Of a stretch of 64,000 bases of DNA, positions 33,373 through 41,933 are shown one piece after another. Made by a program: the position numbers and the translations under genes. The first letter of the stretch is position 1; each line of letters begins with the position of its first letter. The notes below the pieces were generated by a model. It was not told the DNA's origin. It did not search any database and worked only from the letters and a program-made list of their open reading frames with translations. Source of the DNA: F1-120-MAGs238 sp964484185 (GTDB taxonomy: Bacteria; Planctomycetota; Phycisphaerae; Phycisphaerales; UBA1924). Location of the stretch: positions 16,443-80,442 of the forward strand of contig CAZAEQ010000019.1 of NCBI GenBank assembly GCA_964484185.1, in the 5' to 3' direction.

Positions 33373-35865
33373 CTACAGAGTGAGCGCAGGCGCAGACATC
33401 ATCTCTTCAAGTCTCTCAAAGTCGCACGGCTTGACCATGTGGCCATCGAATCCCGCTTTCTTCGCCAGGTCGATGTCATCCTCTCGGCCGTAACCGGTAA
33501 TCGCAATCAATTTCATCCGACCAGCTGGCTCGTCGGTTCGAACCTCTCCATCACCCGCTTCTGATACTGCGAACACTTTGTCAGCGCGCAGTCGCCGCGC
33601 GATCTCATAGCCGTCAAGGCCGGGAAGGCCGATGTCCAGGAGCGCGATGTCCGGCTGCCATTCTTGGGCAATTTTGAGCCCCTCCGGGCCGGTGTACGCA
33701 GACTGCACAATGTAGCCCTTGAGCCGCAGCGCGCCGCAGAGCATCGTCACCAGGTCAATGTTGTCGTCCACCACGAGCACACGCACCGCTGCCTTGGCCT
33801 GCTGATTCCCAACCCCGCTGGGCTGCAGCGTTTCGGCGCCGGGCGGTTGTCCTTCGAGCGCATGTTGGGTCTGGACCGCCGCGAGCAATGGCAGTTTTAC
33901 AACGAAATCGCTGCCCTTGCCCGGACCGGCGCTGTGTGCCTCGATCGTGCCGCCGTGCATAGTGATGAGCCGATGCGCCAGGGACAGACCGATGCCAAGC
34001 CCGCCCCAGGAGCGGTCCAGCGAGCGGTCCCCTTGTGTGAACAGGTCGAAAACGTGCGGCAGGAGTGTCTCTTCCATCCCCACACCGTTGTCGCGCACGC
34101 GCACCAACGCGAAATTCTTTCCACCGTCGCGCCGGAGTTCGCACGTCACCGCGATACGCCCGCCATCGGGCGTGTACTTCGCGGCGTTGTTGAGCAGGTT
34201 CACCAGAACCTCTTCCAGCCGCGTCGGATCCGCGTTCGCCCATACGGCTTCGGAGCAGGAACCGACCGACACCGCGTGCTTGCGTTGTTCGAAAAGCGGA
34301 GTCACTGACTGGACGGCGTGTTTCACAATCTGCTTCATGTCCACGGGCCGAAGGTCCAGCCGAATGCGTCCACTGATGACGCGCGAGACTTCTGAAAGGT
34401 CGCTCACCATCTTGGTGAGGTTGGCCACTTGTCGCTCGATGACCTCTCGCGCTTCCTGCAGGATCGGGTTTGACGGCAGACCCTTCCCCGGCTCCTGGAG
34501 CCGCATCATGTGTGCCGCGGCGCGGATGGGGGCCAGCGGGTTGCGAAGTTCGTGGCTGAGCATCGCCAGAAATTCATCTTTGCTGCGCGCCTGTTGAGCA
34601 AGAACCGCGGCCTGTTTAGCGACCTGCTGCTGCAGCAGAATGCGCTCGGAAATGTCGCGAACGTTGCACTGGGCTACGAGCCTGTCCCCCTCTTTGTACA
34701 CGTTGGCGACAAACTCGACTTCGACGCGCTCGCCCCGCCGGTTCTGCACGGGCAGGTGCTCGTGGCGGAGATATCTGGTCCGCTGCAACTCGCGGTAGGC
34801 AGCCTTGTTCTCCTCGGCGTCCTTGAACATGCCGATCTCGTGCAGCTCCTTGCCCAGCATCTCGCCTCTCTCCATGCCCGTCAGACCACACATGAAGGGG
34901 TTGGCGTCGGTGATCTTGCCAGACTCGGCGTCGAGGATAAGCACGCCGTCTTTGGCGGACTCGAAGAGGCGGCGGAAGCGGATTTCTGAGTCCTTTTGGG
35001 CCTGCTTGGCCAGCGTGCGCTCGGTGATGTCCTCAACTGCCAGCAGGATCAACTCCGAATCGTCTCCCGGTTTGCGAATGCGCCGCGCATTGATAAGCAT
35101 GGTCTTCTGCCCGACTCCTGCGGGAAAGTCATGCTCTACCTCAAACCCTTCAAAGGCGTGGTTCCGCGGCAGTACATCCTCCAGCAGCTCGCGCAGCGCA
35201 GGGATGTTCCACTGTCCATCGCCCAGGTCGTAGACAAAGCGGCCCTGCGTCGCGTCCTTTTCCACGCGGAAGGACTTGTAGAATGAGCGGTTGGCCGAGA
35301 CCACCCGCAGGTCCTTGTCGAGCACCAGGAATGGCTCACGCTGTGTTTCCAAAATATTAGTGGCGTAGTCAAACGCGTCATGAACGAGTTTTTCCTGCCG
35401 CTTGTGCTCGGTGACATCGCGGAAAACCAGCACCGCGCCAGCGGTTTCGCCGCTGGCGCTTGTAATGGGCGCAGCACTGTCGTCGATCGGAACCTCAGCG
35501 CCACTCTTGCTGATCAAGAGCGTGTGATTGGCCAAGCCAACGATTGCGCCTTCGCGCAGCGCCCTCACGGTCGGGCTTTCGACTTTTGCCCGGGTCGACT
35601 CGTTGATAATGTTAAAGACCGTCTCAATGGGAACTCCGCCGCCCGCAGTAGCCTCTTCTTGAGTCCAGCCGGTTAGCGCCTGGGCAGTGGGGTTCAGGAA
35701 CGTCACACGACCCTGTGGATCGGTGGTAATGACCCCGTCACCGATGCATGAAAGTGTGACGCGCAGCCACTCGGCCGAGTCGGCGGCGAGCGGACCCACA
35801 ACGGGATTTGGGGCGCGGGGAACGGGAACACCCTGCCCGCCGCCGGCCGTTTCGCTCTTTGACAT
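33373..35865 (-). CDS. Hybrid sensor histidine kinase / response regulator with three PAS domains
   Basis: Cytoplasmic hybrid sensor kinase, 830 residues, no membrane segment. PAS domain 1 covers about 30-150 (VTLSCIGDGVITTDPQGRVTF), PAS 2 about 165-285 (RVVSANRSFYKSF), PAS 3 about 295-410 (FRRLFESAKDGVLILDAESG). The HisKA box is FLAMLSHELRNPLAPIRAA with phospho-His 438. The ATPase has N560 (NLLNNAAKYTPDGG), DNGVGMEE at 592-599 and GGLGIGLSLAHRL at 621-632. A receiver domain (about 694-820) has DD at 700-701, phospho-accepting D744 in LLDIGLPGLDG, T790 and K812. There is no DNA-binding output domain, so it probably passes signals by phosphotransfer. It has an AAGGA box before ATG 35865. No partner regulator lies beside it. 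Confidence 0.95.
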   Translation of the reverse strand: MSKSETAGGGQGVPVPRAPNPVVGPLAADSAEWLRVTLSCIGDGVITTDPQGRVTFLNPTAQALTGWTQEEATAGGGVPIETVFNIINESTRAKVESPTVRALREGAIVGLANHTLLISKSGAEVPIDDSAAPITSASGETAGAVLVFRDVTEHKRQEKLVHDAFDYATNILETQREPFLVLDKDLRVVSANRSFYKSFRVEKDATQGRFVYDLGDGQWNIPALRELLEDVLPRNHAFEGFEVEHDFPAGVGQKTMLINARRIRKPGDDSELILLAVEDITERTLAKQAQKDSEIRFRRLFESAKDGVLILDAESGKITDANPFMCGLTGMERGEMLGKELHEIGMFKDAEENKAAYRELQRTRYLRHEHLPVQNRRGERVEVEFVANVYKEGDRLVAQCNVRDISERILLQQQVAKQAAVLAQQARSKDEFLAMLSHELRNPLAPIRAAAHMMRLQEPGKGLPSNPILQEAREVIERQVANLTKMVSDLSEVSRVISGRIRLDLRPVDMKQIVKHAVQSVTPLFEQRKHAVSVGSCSEAVWANADPTRLEEVLVNLLNNAAKYTPDGGRIAVTCELRRDGGKNFALVRVRDNGVGMEETLLPHVFDLFTQGDRSLDRSWGGLGIGLSLAHRLITMHGGTIEAHSAGPGKGSDFVVKLPLLAAVQTQHALEGQPPGAETLQPSGVGNQQAKAAVRVLVVDDNIDLVTMLCGALRLKGYIVQSAYTGPEGLKIAQEWQPDIALLDIGLPGLDGYEIARRLRADKVFAVSEAGDGEVRTDEPAGRMKLIAITGYGREDDIDLAKKAGFDGHMVKPCDFERLEEMMSAPALTL

Positions 35866-36472
35866 CGTAAAAATCCTTCGAGATACCGCCGACCGATTTC
35901 ATTGCAGGCGAGGCCGAATCAACGAAACATCCCTCTCTGACCGATTTTTCGCGGATATGCGTCACGAAGGCCTGATGCGCCGTGCCGAAACCACCCGCCG
36001 AGTCCGCACTCTCCACAATCCTATCGGAACGTATCTTCCGAAATACCCGTCGCATGAATCGCCGCGTGAATAGGGGAACTTTGCTTGGATATCACGAGCA
36101 CTCGCTGCCGGACCAAGCTCTTTGCCGCCAGTGATCACCGCTTGACCCTTAATCCGGTGACCTTTCCATTGACATTCCGTGTACACATTTGGAAAAGTGA
36201 GGCGAGTACAACCTCTACCGCACAATGCACACTTTCAACCTCTGGCCACCACCCGTCGTTGCTACCTTGAACTCTGCTCAGAACGAGGGCTTACAAGGGC
36301 AGAAGCGTGCGTTGCCTGGGACAGTGCACATCATCGTCCAACGCCAGATGGGCGGCGTCGGACCTGGGCTCAAATTGCCGGGAATGGCTACACTCGCCGC
36401 CACGCTGTTGGCGCCCAGCGCGCCAAAGTTCACCGAGACAGATCCACCACGCAAGACACTGGAGAACCCTTC
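35866..36472. other. Long intergenic region
   Basis: 607 bases between the divergent histidine kinase and GlcG/HbpS-type genes. I see no convincing coding frame; open frames here lack codon pattern, start signals or homology. The region should hold both promoters. A TTGACA at 36169-36174 has no matching -10 17 bases on, and the palindromes GTGATCAC (36131-36138) and GTGTACAC (36179-36186) are short. Nothing stronger was found. Confidence 0.5.
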
Positions 36473-36868
36473 ATGCTCACACTCGCAGATGCACGTCGTA
36501 TCATTGCCGCCGCCGAAGCCGAAGCTGCCCGAATTGGCCAGCCCATGAACATCGCCGTCGCTGACGCTGGTGGCAACCTGATTTCGCATGTCCGCATGGA
36601 CAACGCCTGGCTCGGATCAATCGACATCTCGATCAAGAAGGCATACACCTCGCGAGCGTTTGACATTTCCACCAAAGACCTCGCCCAGCACAGCCAGTCC
36701 GGTGGCCAGTTCTTCGGTATCAACGCCAGCAACGATGGCAAGATCATGATCTTCGCCGGCGGCATTCCGCTTAAGAAAGATGGCAAAGTTGTCGGCGCAA
36801 TCGGCGTCAGCGGCGGCTCAGGCGAGCAGGACCACAAGGTCGCAGAAGCCGGCGCTAAGGCCGTCTAA
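36473..36868 (+). CDS. GlcG/HbpS family heme-binding-type protein
   Basis: Small GlcG/HbpS-like (DUF336) protein. 131 residues. The family signature is easy to read: LTLADARRIIAAAEAEAARIG at the start, NIAVADAGGNLISHVRMDNAWLGS, KKAYTSRAFDISTKDLA, IMIFAGGIPLKKDGKVVGAIGVSGGSGEQDHKVAEAGA. In other bacteria HbpS binds heme and GlcG sits in glycolate operons; the role here is unknown. Start ATG at 36473 follows GGAGAACCC; the longer open frame upstream is not real. The gene at 36890 follows 21 bases later. Soluble, no signal peptide. Confidence 0.9.
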   Translation: MLTLADARRIIAAAEAEAARIGQPMNIAVADAGGNLISHVRMDNAWLGSIDISIKKAYTSRAFDISTKDLAQHSQSGGQFFGINASNDGKIMIFAGGIPLKKDGKVVGAIGVSGGSGEQDHKVAEAGAKAV

Positions 36869-36889
36869 TCGTAATTGTACCTTATCTCT

Positions 36890-37792
36890 ATGCAGCGCAC
36901 CAGCGACGACAAGAGTCTCACAACACCCCGCCTCTGGTGCATCGCCGCCACTGCTGCGCCAATCGTCGCCGTCATCGCCCGCTGCTACGGTGAACAACAA
37001 TGGACCTGCATTCTTCGCTGGAACTGGGAAACCCAAACCGTTGAAGAAGGCGCGTGGACAACCATGTCCATCTCAGCTCATCGCTGTGCACTTTCACCCG
37101 ATGGTGAATTTCTGTACTACCACGCCAAGGGCCCGGTCGGTGGTCCGTTTGATAGCTCATATGGCGGCGCGTACGCAGTCTCTCGCCTCCCTTGGCTCTC
37201 CGCTCTCACCAACACCGACACATTCGGCCCCGCCGGCGGCTGGCCAAGCCGCGACGCATTGAGCGATGCGGACCAAAAGCGCCTTTGGAAAATCTTCGAC
37301 GAGAGTCCCTGGTATTTACTCGATGAGTTTTGGCCACAGCACCTTGGTCCCGGATGGAGGCGGCTCGATCCAGAACAAGTGTCACTTCCCCGAACCGGTA
37401 CTCCGGATCGACTCGTCGCCACATCGCCGCTCCTTGATGCGGGGTTGTTACTCGTCGCTTCAGTGGCGAGGCGCGACAAATGGAGCGTCTGGGGCGGTGA
37501 TCTCTCGTACTCCCTCGTCAAGGAAGCAACACCCTCGGAAGTCAGAGTTCCACTCCCAGAGGTCCGCTTTGCCCACCCTGTCGCCGGTGGCCGCCTGCTC
37601 GCAGCCACCTCTGATGCCAAATTAAGAGTCCTTCGCTACCGGCACCGGGATGAACTCAGCCAAGAGCCAAGAATCGAATTTGAACACGCCCTCAGCACTC
37701 TGTTTCCCAATCCGGGTCCCTCGCCGGGATGGGCCAAAGCCGCACTGTCCCGCCAAGATCGCCTTCCAGCGTGGCTTCGGAAACTGATCTAA
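36890..37792 (+). CDS. Hypothetical protein
   Basis: 300 residues from the ATG at 36890 (MQRTSDDKS). Not recognised. Trp-rich and soluble, with RLWCIAATAAPIVAVIARCY near the start, WTCILRWNWETQTVEEGAW, then CALSPDGEFLYYHAKG, which looks like a beta-propeller-style blade (SPDG-x-x-x-x-Y), and a short repeat-like stretch GGAYAVSRLPWLSAL. No signal peptide. It may be an intracellular beta-propeller-like protein, but only weakly. It lies downstream of the GlcG/HbpS-like gene on the same strand, and the transcript may end in the gap before the Ser/Thr kinase. Confidence 0.65.
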   Translation: MQRTSDDKSLTTPRLWCIAATAAPIVAVIARCYGEQQWTCILRWNWETQTVEEGAWTTMSISAHRCALSPDGEFLYYHAKGPVGGPFDSSYGGAYAVSRLPWLSALTNTDTFGPAGGWPSRDALSDADQKRLWKIFDESPWYLLDEFWPQHLGPGWRRLDPEQVSLPRTGTPDRLVATSPLLDAGLLLVASVARRDKWSVWGGDLSYSLVKEATPSEVRVPLPEVRFAHPVAGGRLLAATSDAKLRVLRYRHRDELSQEPRIEFEHALSTLFPNPGPSPGWAKAALSRQDRLPAWLRKLI

Positions 37793-37840
37793 GACATGAT
37801 CAGCGGCTTCCTAATACCCTAAAAATTCTCAAGATACCCC

Positions 37841-37869
37841 TTGACACAAACCAATTGATCGGGTATTGT
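37841..37869 (+). promoter_or_regulatory. Predicted sigma-70 promoter before the small ORF and kinase gene
   Basis: TTGACA (37841-37846) and TATTGT (37864-37869) are separated by 17 bases, the ideal spacing; five or six of six -35 bases match, and four of six -10 bases match. It lies about 45 bases before the ATG of the small ORF at 37913 and would drive the repeat element and then the kinase gene. Confidence 0.65.
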
Positions 37870-37912
37870 GAGCCTAGTCCGATCCAATCAAACCAAAATC
37901 CAAGGAAATCCA

Positions 37913-38068
37913 ATGAAGCCCATAGTTTGCCTGCACCTCGATTCTCAGCCGAGTCCAAATGGCCGGTTCGACTTCCCTTTACCTACAACCGAATCAGATG
38001 GTCGGGCGGTCAGGCCATCTGACAAAAACGGTGGCCATCTGACCTCCTTGCCGTCTCCGACCCAGTGA
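37913..38068 (+). CDS. Candidate small leader ORF, 51 residues
   Basis: Reads MKPIVCLHLDSQPSP, then Pro/Ser/Gly-rich sequence to PSPTQ. An AAGGA Shine-Dalgarno lies five bases before the ATG and a good promoter 40 bases further up. It contains the first repeat module (37994-38042) in frame and stops just before the second. Its residues are shaped by the repeat (SDGRAV, PSDKNGG) and do not resemble any family. It may be a leader peptide or a chance frame over a structured RNA. The other copy of the element (52063) has a second such ORF whose frame relative to the repeat differs, which argues for nucleic-acid rather than protein conservation. Confidence 0.35.
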   Translation: MKPIVCLHLDSQPSPNGRFDFPLPTTESDGRAVRPSDKNGGHLTSLPSPTQ

Positions 38069-38119
38069 AAACACCGAGTCAGATGATCAGAGCATCTGAC
38101 AAAGAAGTTGATCATCTGA
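37994..38119 (+). repeat. Two-module switch-like inverted-repeat element, copy A
   Basis: Module A1: 5' arm TCAGATGGTC (37994-38003), 3' arms GGCCATCTGA at 38013-38022 and again at 38033-38042. Each pairs with the 5' arm over 10 bases including one G-T. Module A2: 5' arm TCAGATGATCA (38079-38089), short 3' arm CATCTGA (38093-38099) and full 3' arm TGATCATCTGA (38109-38119, 11 bp perfect). In both modules the two 3' arms repeat every 20 bases and are separated by an A-rich spacer (CAAAAACGGT, CAAAGAAGT). The first arm of A2 can also pair with the last arm of A1. The same layout occurs at 52063. It sits 105 bases before the Ser/Thr kinase gene. Confidence 0.75.
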
Positions 38120-38223
38120 GACCCTGAAATCCCCCAAATTAACATCTAGCCTCAGGCCGCCAAACTTTCCGAATCCTTTTCTGGGCACCCATCCTTCCCA
38201 AATGTCATACTTCTCTCTCCAAC

Positions 38224-40968
38224 ATGGCCGACTCCAATCCTCCAACCTTCGATCCAAACTCCGGTGGCCAAACCCCGCCACCCGGTCGCCCATTCTCTTC
38301 TCCAAGTGATGTCACCCTCGACTCCGTCTCCCCTTCAACCGAACCGGCAATTTCCAATCTCCCCCAGCGCATCGGTCCCTATCGCCTCCTCCGTCAGATC
38401 GGTGAAGGCGGCTTCGGCGTCGTCTATATCGCTCAGCAAGACAATCCCAATCGCGAAGTCGCTGTAAAAATCCTCAAGGCTGGCGCATCTTCCCGCACAG
38501 CGCTCGCCCGCTTCGCCCTCGAATCTGCCACCCTGGGCCGACTCTCGCACCCCGGCATCGCTCAGATCTTCGATGCAGGCTTTTTCCACAACCACAGCGG
38601 CGAGATCCTCCGCAATCAGATTCTCTCAGGCGCTGCGCCCGGAACGCCCTTCTTCGCGATGGAACTCATCAAGGGCGTCACGCTCACCGATTTCATCAAG
38701 CAAAAAGAACTCTCCACCCGCTCCCGTCTCGCACTCTTCGCCCGCATCGCCGATGCCGTTCAACACGCCCACATCCGCGGCGTAGTTCACCGCGATCTCA
38801 AGCCCGCCAACATCCTCATCGATCACAGCGGCAATCCCAAAATTCTTGACTTCGGAGTCGCTCGCGTAACCAATTCCGATGAAGCCGATCGCGCTGCTGC
38901 AACATTCCAGACGCAAGTGGGCCAGCTCGTCGGCACGCTTGCGTACATGAGCCCCGAGCAGATCGCAGCTGATCCTAACGAAATCGATGCTCGCAGCGAT
39001 GTCTATTCCCTCGGCGTCGTCCTCTTTGAATGTCTCACCGGACGCCTTCCATTCAGCCTCGAGAAGAAAGCCCTCCACGAAGCCACGCGACTGATCTCCG
39101 AATCTCTGCCCATTCGCCCCAGCGCGATCGCTCGCCATCTCAAGGGCGATCTGGAAACCATCACGCTCAAAGCGCTCGAAAAAGATCGCGCCCGCCGCTA
39201 TCAATCCGCTGAAGAATTCGCCGCCGACATCCGCCGCTTCCTGGCTGATGAACCCATCCTCGCCCACCCTCCTTCCCGCTTGTATCACGCTCACAAATTT
39301 GTGCAGCGAAACAAGGGCATCGTCGCCAGCATCATCATCGCCTTCGGTGTCCTCGCCGGCGGCATTCTCACCACCACAGTCCAGGCAATCCGCGCGACCA
39401 ACGCCGAAGCCGCCGCCGAAATCCGCCGCAAAGAAGCTGAACGCGATCGCGACATTGCAAAGCGCCAGACTGCGAAGTCGGTAGCAGCAGTGGGGTTCCT
39501 TGAGACCATGCTTGCCTCCGCCGACCCAGACAAAAAAGGCCGCGATGTCCGCGTCGCCGACATGCTCGATACCACTGCGCAGGAAATCGAAACTGAACTC
39601 AAAGATGATCCAGAACTCGGCGGCTCGATGCATCGCGCGATCGCCCGCGCGTACAAAGGTCTGGGTCTGCGCGAGCAGGCGATCATCCAGTCTTCAAAAT
39701 CGGTTGCCGAACTTTCAAAAGCTCTCGGCCCAAATCACCCTGAGACCCTCGATGCTCGCCATACGCACGCTTCTATCCTGATAGTCGATGGCAAATTCGA
39801 AGACGCCGCCAAAGAGCTCAATGAAATCCTCGCCATCCGTCAGGCCGCCAACGAAAACGATCCATTGATCGCTGAAACTATCGGCACCCTTGCCCACACA
39901 CGCTCCTCTGAGGGAAAACTTGAAGAGAGCGAAATTCTCGCACGTCGGGCCTGGGAATTGCAGAAGAAAAACCTTGGCGAAAACCACGCCGACACCATCA
40001 CCACTGAATTGCAATTCGCTCAAATTCTCGCCGCCGCCGACAAAGTCGAAGAGGCCGAGAAACTCTTTAATAACGTACTGAAATCGCGCATCGCTCGCTA
40101 CGGTGAGCATCATCAGCGCGTCGCAGTGGTGCGAGAACAAATCGGTGAGCTCTACCGCATGCAGGGTCGCTATGTCGATGCGGCAAAAAACCACGCCGCC
40201 ACCCTCGAAGATTTCAAAATCCGCTACGGCCCCGATCACCCCCGCACCATCAGCAGAATGTCCGACCTGGGCAAATCACTGCAGCAAGGTGGCGACCTGG
40301 TCGAATCCGAGAAAATCCTGCGCGAAGCCTGCGACAGAGCAATGAGAGTCTTTGGGCCCGACCACTTCGACACGCTGACCCCAAAGAGCTTTCTCGCCGA
40401 TGTCCTGCAGGCAAAGCCAGACCTGCAAGCGGCCGCAGCGCTCCGCCGCGATGTCGCCGCCGGGCGTATCAAACTCCTGGGCGAAGATCACCCGCAAACG
40501 CTCATTGCTCATACCAACCTCGCATACATTCTGACCGACCTCAAACAATTCGATGAAGCGGAGCAGATCCTTCTCGATCTCCTCAATCGCCGTACCAGAA
40601 TCTACGGCGCTGTTCACGCTGAAGTCGGTGTCACGCGCTCCATCCTCGGCTACTGCAATCTCTCCGCAGGTCAGTTCGCGAAAGCCGAGACTAATCTCCG
40701 CGAAGCCCTCGCTATCCGCGAAAAGATCCTGCCCGAAGGCAGCGGAATCCGCGGCGTAACCATGTCAACCCTCGGTGATGCTCTCCTCCGCCAGAACAAA
40801 ACTGCCGAAGCGGAACCGCTCATCCTCACCGGCGCAGAATGGGTCTTGAAAGATGCCCGCAGCCCAGCCCGCAACCGCCGCGAAGTAATCGACCGCGCCA
40901 TCCGCGTCTGTGAAGCGCAGGGAAAAACCGCCGAAGCCGAATCCTGGCGTCAGCGACTCCCAAAATGA
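38224..40968 (+). CDS. Membrane Ser/Thr protein kinase with C-terminal TPR sensor domain
   Basis: Hanks-type Ser/Thr kinase, 914 residues. Pro/Ser-rich head (1-50), kinase domain about 52-340: glycine loop IGEGGFGVVYIA, catalytic K82 in REVAVKIL, HRDLKPANILID with D191, DFGVARV with D209, and GTLAYMSPEQ. One membrane segment follows at about 366-388 (GIVASIIIAFGVLAGGIL), then a coiled-coil region (NAEAAAEIRRKEAERDRDI, about 392-412) and many tetratricopeptide repeats (about 470-905; for example LGPNHPETLDARHTHASIL and ILAIRQAANENDPLI). The TPR part lies outside the membrane. Common in planctomycetes, where the TPR half is thought to sense ligands or partners. The ATG lies about 105 bases after the repeat element. 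Confidence 0.96.
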   Translation: MADSNPPTFDPNSGGQTPPPGRPFSSPSDVTLDSVSPSTEPAISNLPQRIGPYRLLRQIGEGGFGVVYIAQQDNPNREVAVKILKAGASSRTALARFALESATLGRLSHPGIAQIFDAGFFHNHSGEILRNQILSGAAPGTPFFAMELIKGVTLTDFIKQKELSTRSRLALFARIADAVQHAHIRGVVHRDLKPANILIDHSGNPKILDFGVARVTNSDEADRAAATFQTQVGQLVGTLAYMSPEQIAADPNEIDARSDVYSLGVVLFECLTGRLPFSLEKKALHEATRLISESLPIRPSAIARHLKGDLETITLKALEKDRARRYQSAEEFAADIRRFLADEPILAHPPSRLYHAHKFVQRNKGIVASIIIAFGVLAGGILTTTVQAIRATNAEAAAEIRRKEAERDRDIAKRQTAKSVAAVGFLETMLASADPDKKGRDVRVADMLDTTAQEIETELKDDPELGGSMHRAIARAYKGLGLREQAIIQSSKSVAELSKALGPNHPETLDARHTHASILIVDGKFEDAAKELNEILAIRQAANENDPLIAETIGTLAHTRSSEGKLEESEILARRAWELQKKNLGENHADTITTELQFAQILAAADKVEEAEKLFNNVLKSRIARYGEHHQRVAVVREQIGELYRMQGRYVDAAKNHAATLEDFKIRYGPDHPRTISRMSDLGKSLQQGGDLVESEKILREACDRAMRVFGPDHFDTLTPKSFLADVLQAKPDLQAAAALRRDVAAGRIKLLGEDHPQTLIAHTNLAYILTDLKQFDEAEQILLDLLNRRTRIYGAVHAEVGVTRSILGYCNLSAGQFAKAETNLREALAIREKILPEGSGIRGVTMSTLGDALLRQNKTAEAEPLILTGAEWVLKDARSPARNRREVIDRAIRVCEAQGKTAEAESWRQRLPK

Positions 40969-40977
40969 ACTGACTTA

Positions 40978-41006
40978 CTAGTGCCTAGTGCCCAATGCCT
41001 AGTGCC
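40978..41006. repeat. Short interspersed repeat CTAGTGCC, three copies
   Basis: The octamer CTAGTGCC occurs at 40978-40985, 40985-40992 and 40999-41006, with a CAATGC spacer between the last two. It fills the short gap between the kinase gene and the convergent methyltransferase gene. It is too short for an operator pair with dyad symmetry; possibly a simple-repeat relic. Confidence 0.6.
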
Positions 41007-41009
41007 TGT

Positions 41010-41870
41010 TTAGTTCTTGCTTGCCAGCACATCAAACACGGTCGGCGTCAACATAAACGAATCCGGGTCAGCACTCGCCCGCGCCCATTCTTCCTTGAAC
41101 GCTGCCATGTCATCGACGGTAATGAAACCACCGGTGACAAGCTTGGGAACATAATTCCGGAAGAAAGTCTCCGGCCAGTGCCACAGCGAAGACCCCGGTC
41201 GCGCAACGCGCTCGCGGCTTTCCATGTGCTCAACCTTAAATCCATGCTTCCGCAGCATACCAGGCAACCGCGCCACGATATCAGGATCGCCGCCACGTGC
41301 TCGCCATGAAGCTGCAACACCCTGAATCACTTTGGTAAACGCTTCGTTGCGGGGCGCCAGCGTCATCGCTTCATAATTGAAGTAATCCTGAATAATGACC
41401 TTCCCGCCCTTTTTCATGAGCGGGGCCATTCCAGCAATGACCGCTTCCGGATCGGGCACAAAGCAGAAAAGCCAGCGGGCATAGACCGCATCAACCTGAC
41501 CCTTGAATTCCGAGAGCAGGCTCCCAACCTTCTGCGCATCACCCAGCACGCGCGAGATGTGTGTCATCTTCCGTGCTTTGGCATCATCATTTAGTTGCTT
41601 CAAAAACACCGCTGACTCATCCAGCGCAATCACGCGCCCTGTCGAACCGACAATCTGGGCCAAGTCCATAGTCGCGTGGCCCGGGCCGCAACCAAGATCA
41701 ACGACAGTCTGACCCGGCTGAATCCCGGCGCGTTCCCACACCCAGTGCGCGGCGGCGGACCACAGCCGATGCTGCAGTCCCAAACGCGCAGATTCATCCG
41801 AATCGGTTCCCAGGACGTAATCATCCTGAACCGGTGAACTGGTGACAGCTGTAACAGATTGGGTAGTCAT
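41010..41870 (-). CDS. Class I SAM-dependent methyltransferase
   Basis: Methyltransferase of unknown substrate. 286 residues from the ATG at 41870 (MTTQSVTAVTSS) with a GGTGAG box before it; the longer open frame crosses the divergent promoter. Motif I VVDLGCGPGHATMDLA (about residues 62-77), acidic residue IALDESAVFLKQL, motif IV VDAVYARWLFCFV with the loop PDPEAVI, motif V GGKVIIQDYFNYEAM. The C-terminal part (WRARGGDPDIVARL, KHGFKVEHMES) is typical of UbiE/COQ5-like enzymes acting on small molecules. Divergent from the MFS gene by about 60 bases and convergent with the kinase gene. Confidence 0.82.
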   Translation of the reverse strand: MTTQSVTAVTSSPVQDDYVLGTDSDESARLGLQHRLWSAAAHWVWERAGIQPGQTVVDLGCGPGHATMDLAQIVGSTGRVIALDESAVFLKQLNDDAKARKMTHISRVLGDAQKVGSLLSEFKGQVDAVYARWLFCFVPDPEAVIAGMAPLMKKGGKVIIQDYFNYEAMTLAPRNEAFTKVIQGVAASWRARGGDPDIVARLPGMLRKHGFKVEHMESRERVARPGSSLWHWPETFFRNYVPKLVTGGFITVDDMAAFKEEWARASADPDSFMLTPTVFDVLASKN

Positions 41871-41933
41871 GAACTCACCGATTGTAGGAGGGTCACTTGA
41901 GAACTCGTCTGAATCGTGCAACCCTTCACAGGT

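Noticed and set aside
33530..33560. tRNA T-arm-like GGTTCGAACC
   Set aside because: It lies in the receiver-domain coding part of the histidine kinase and no cloverleaf can be drawn around it.
36179..36472. Upstream extension of the GlcG/HbpS-type gene
   Set aside because: The in-frame stretch is Arg/Thr-rich with no homology, while GGAGAA before ATG 36473 and the family start LTLADARRI fix the start.
37994..38119. CRISPR-like array
   Set aside because: The 20-base periodicity comes from only two 3' arms per module, the units are palindromic stems, spacers are not unique, and no cas gene is present.
38626..39633. 335-residue minus-strand frame inside the Ser/Thr kinase gene
   Set aside because: It mirrors the codon periodicity of the kinase; no start signal or family resemblance.
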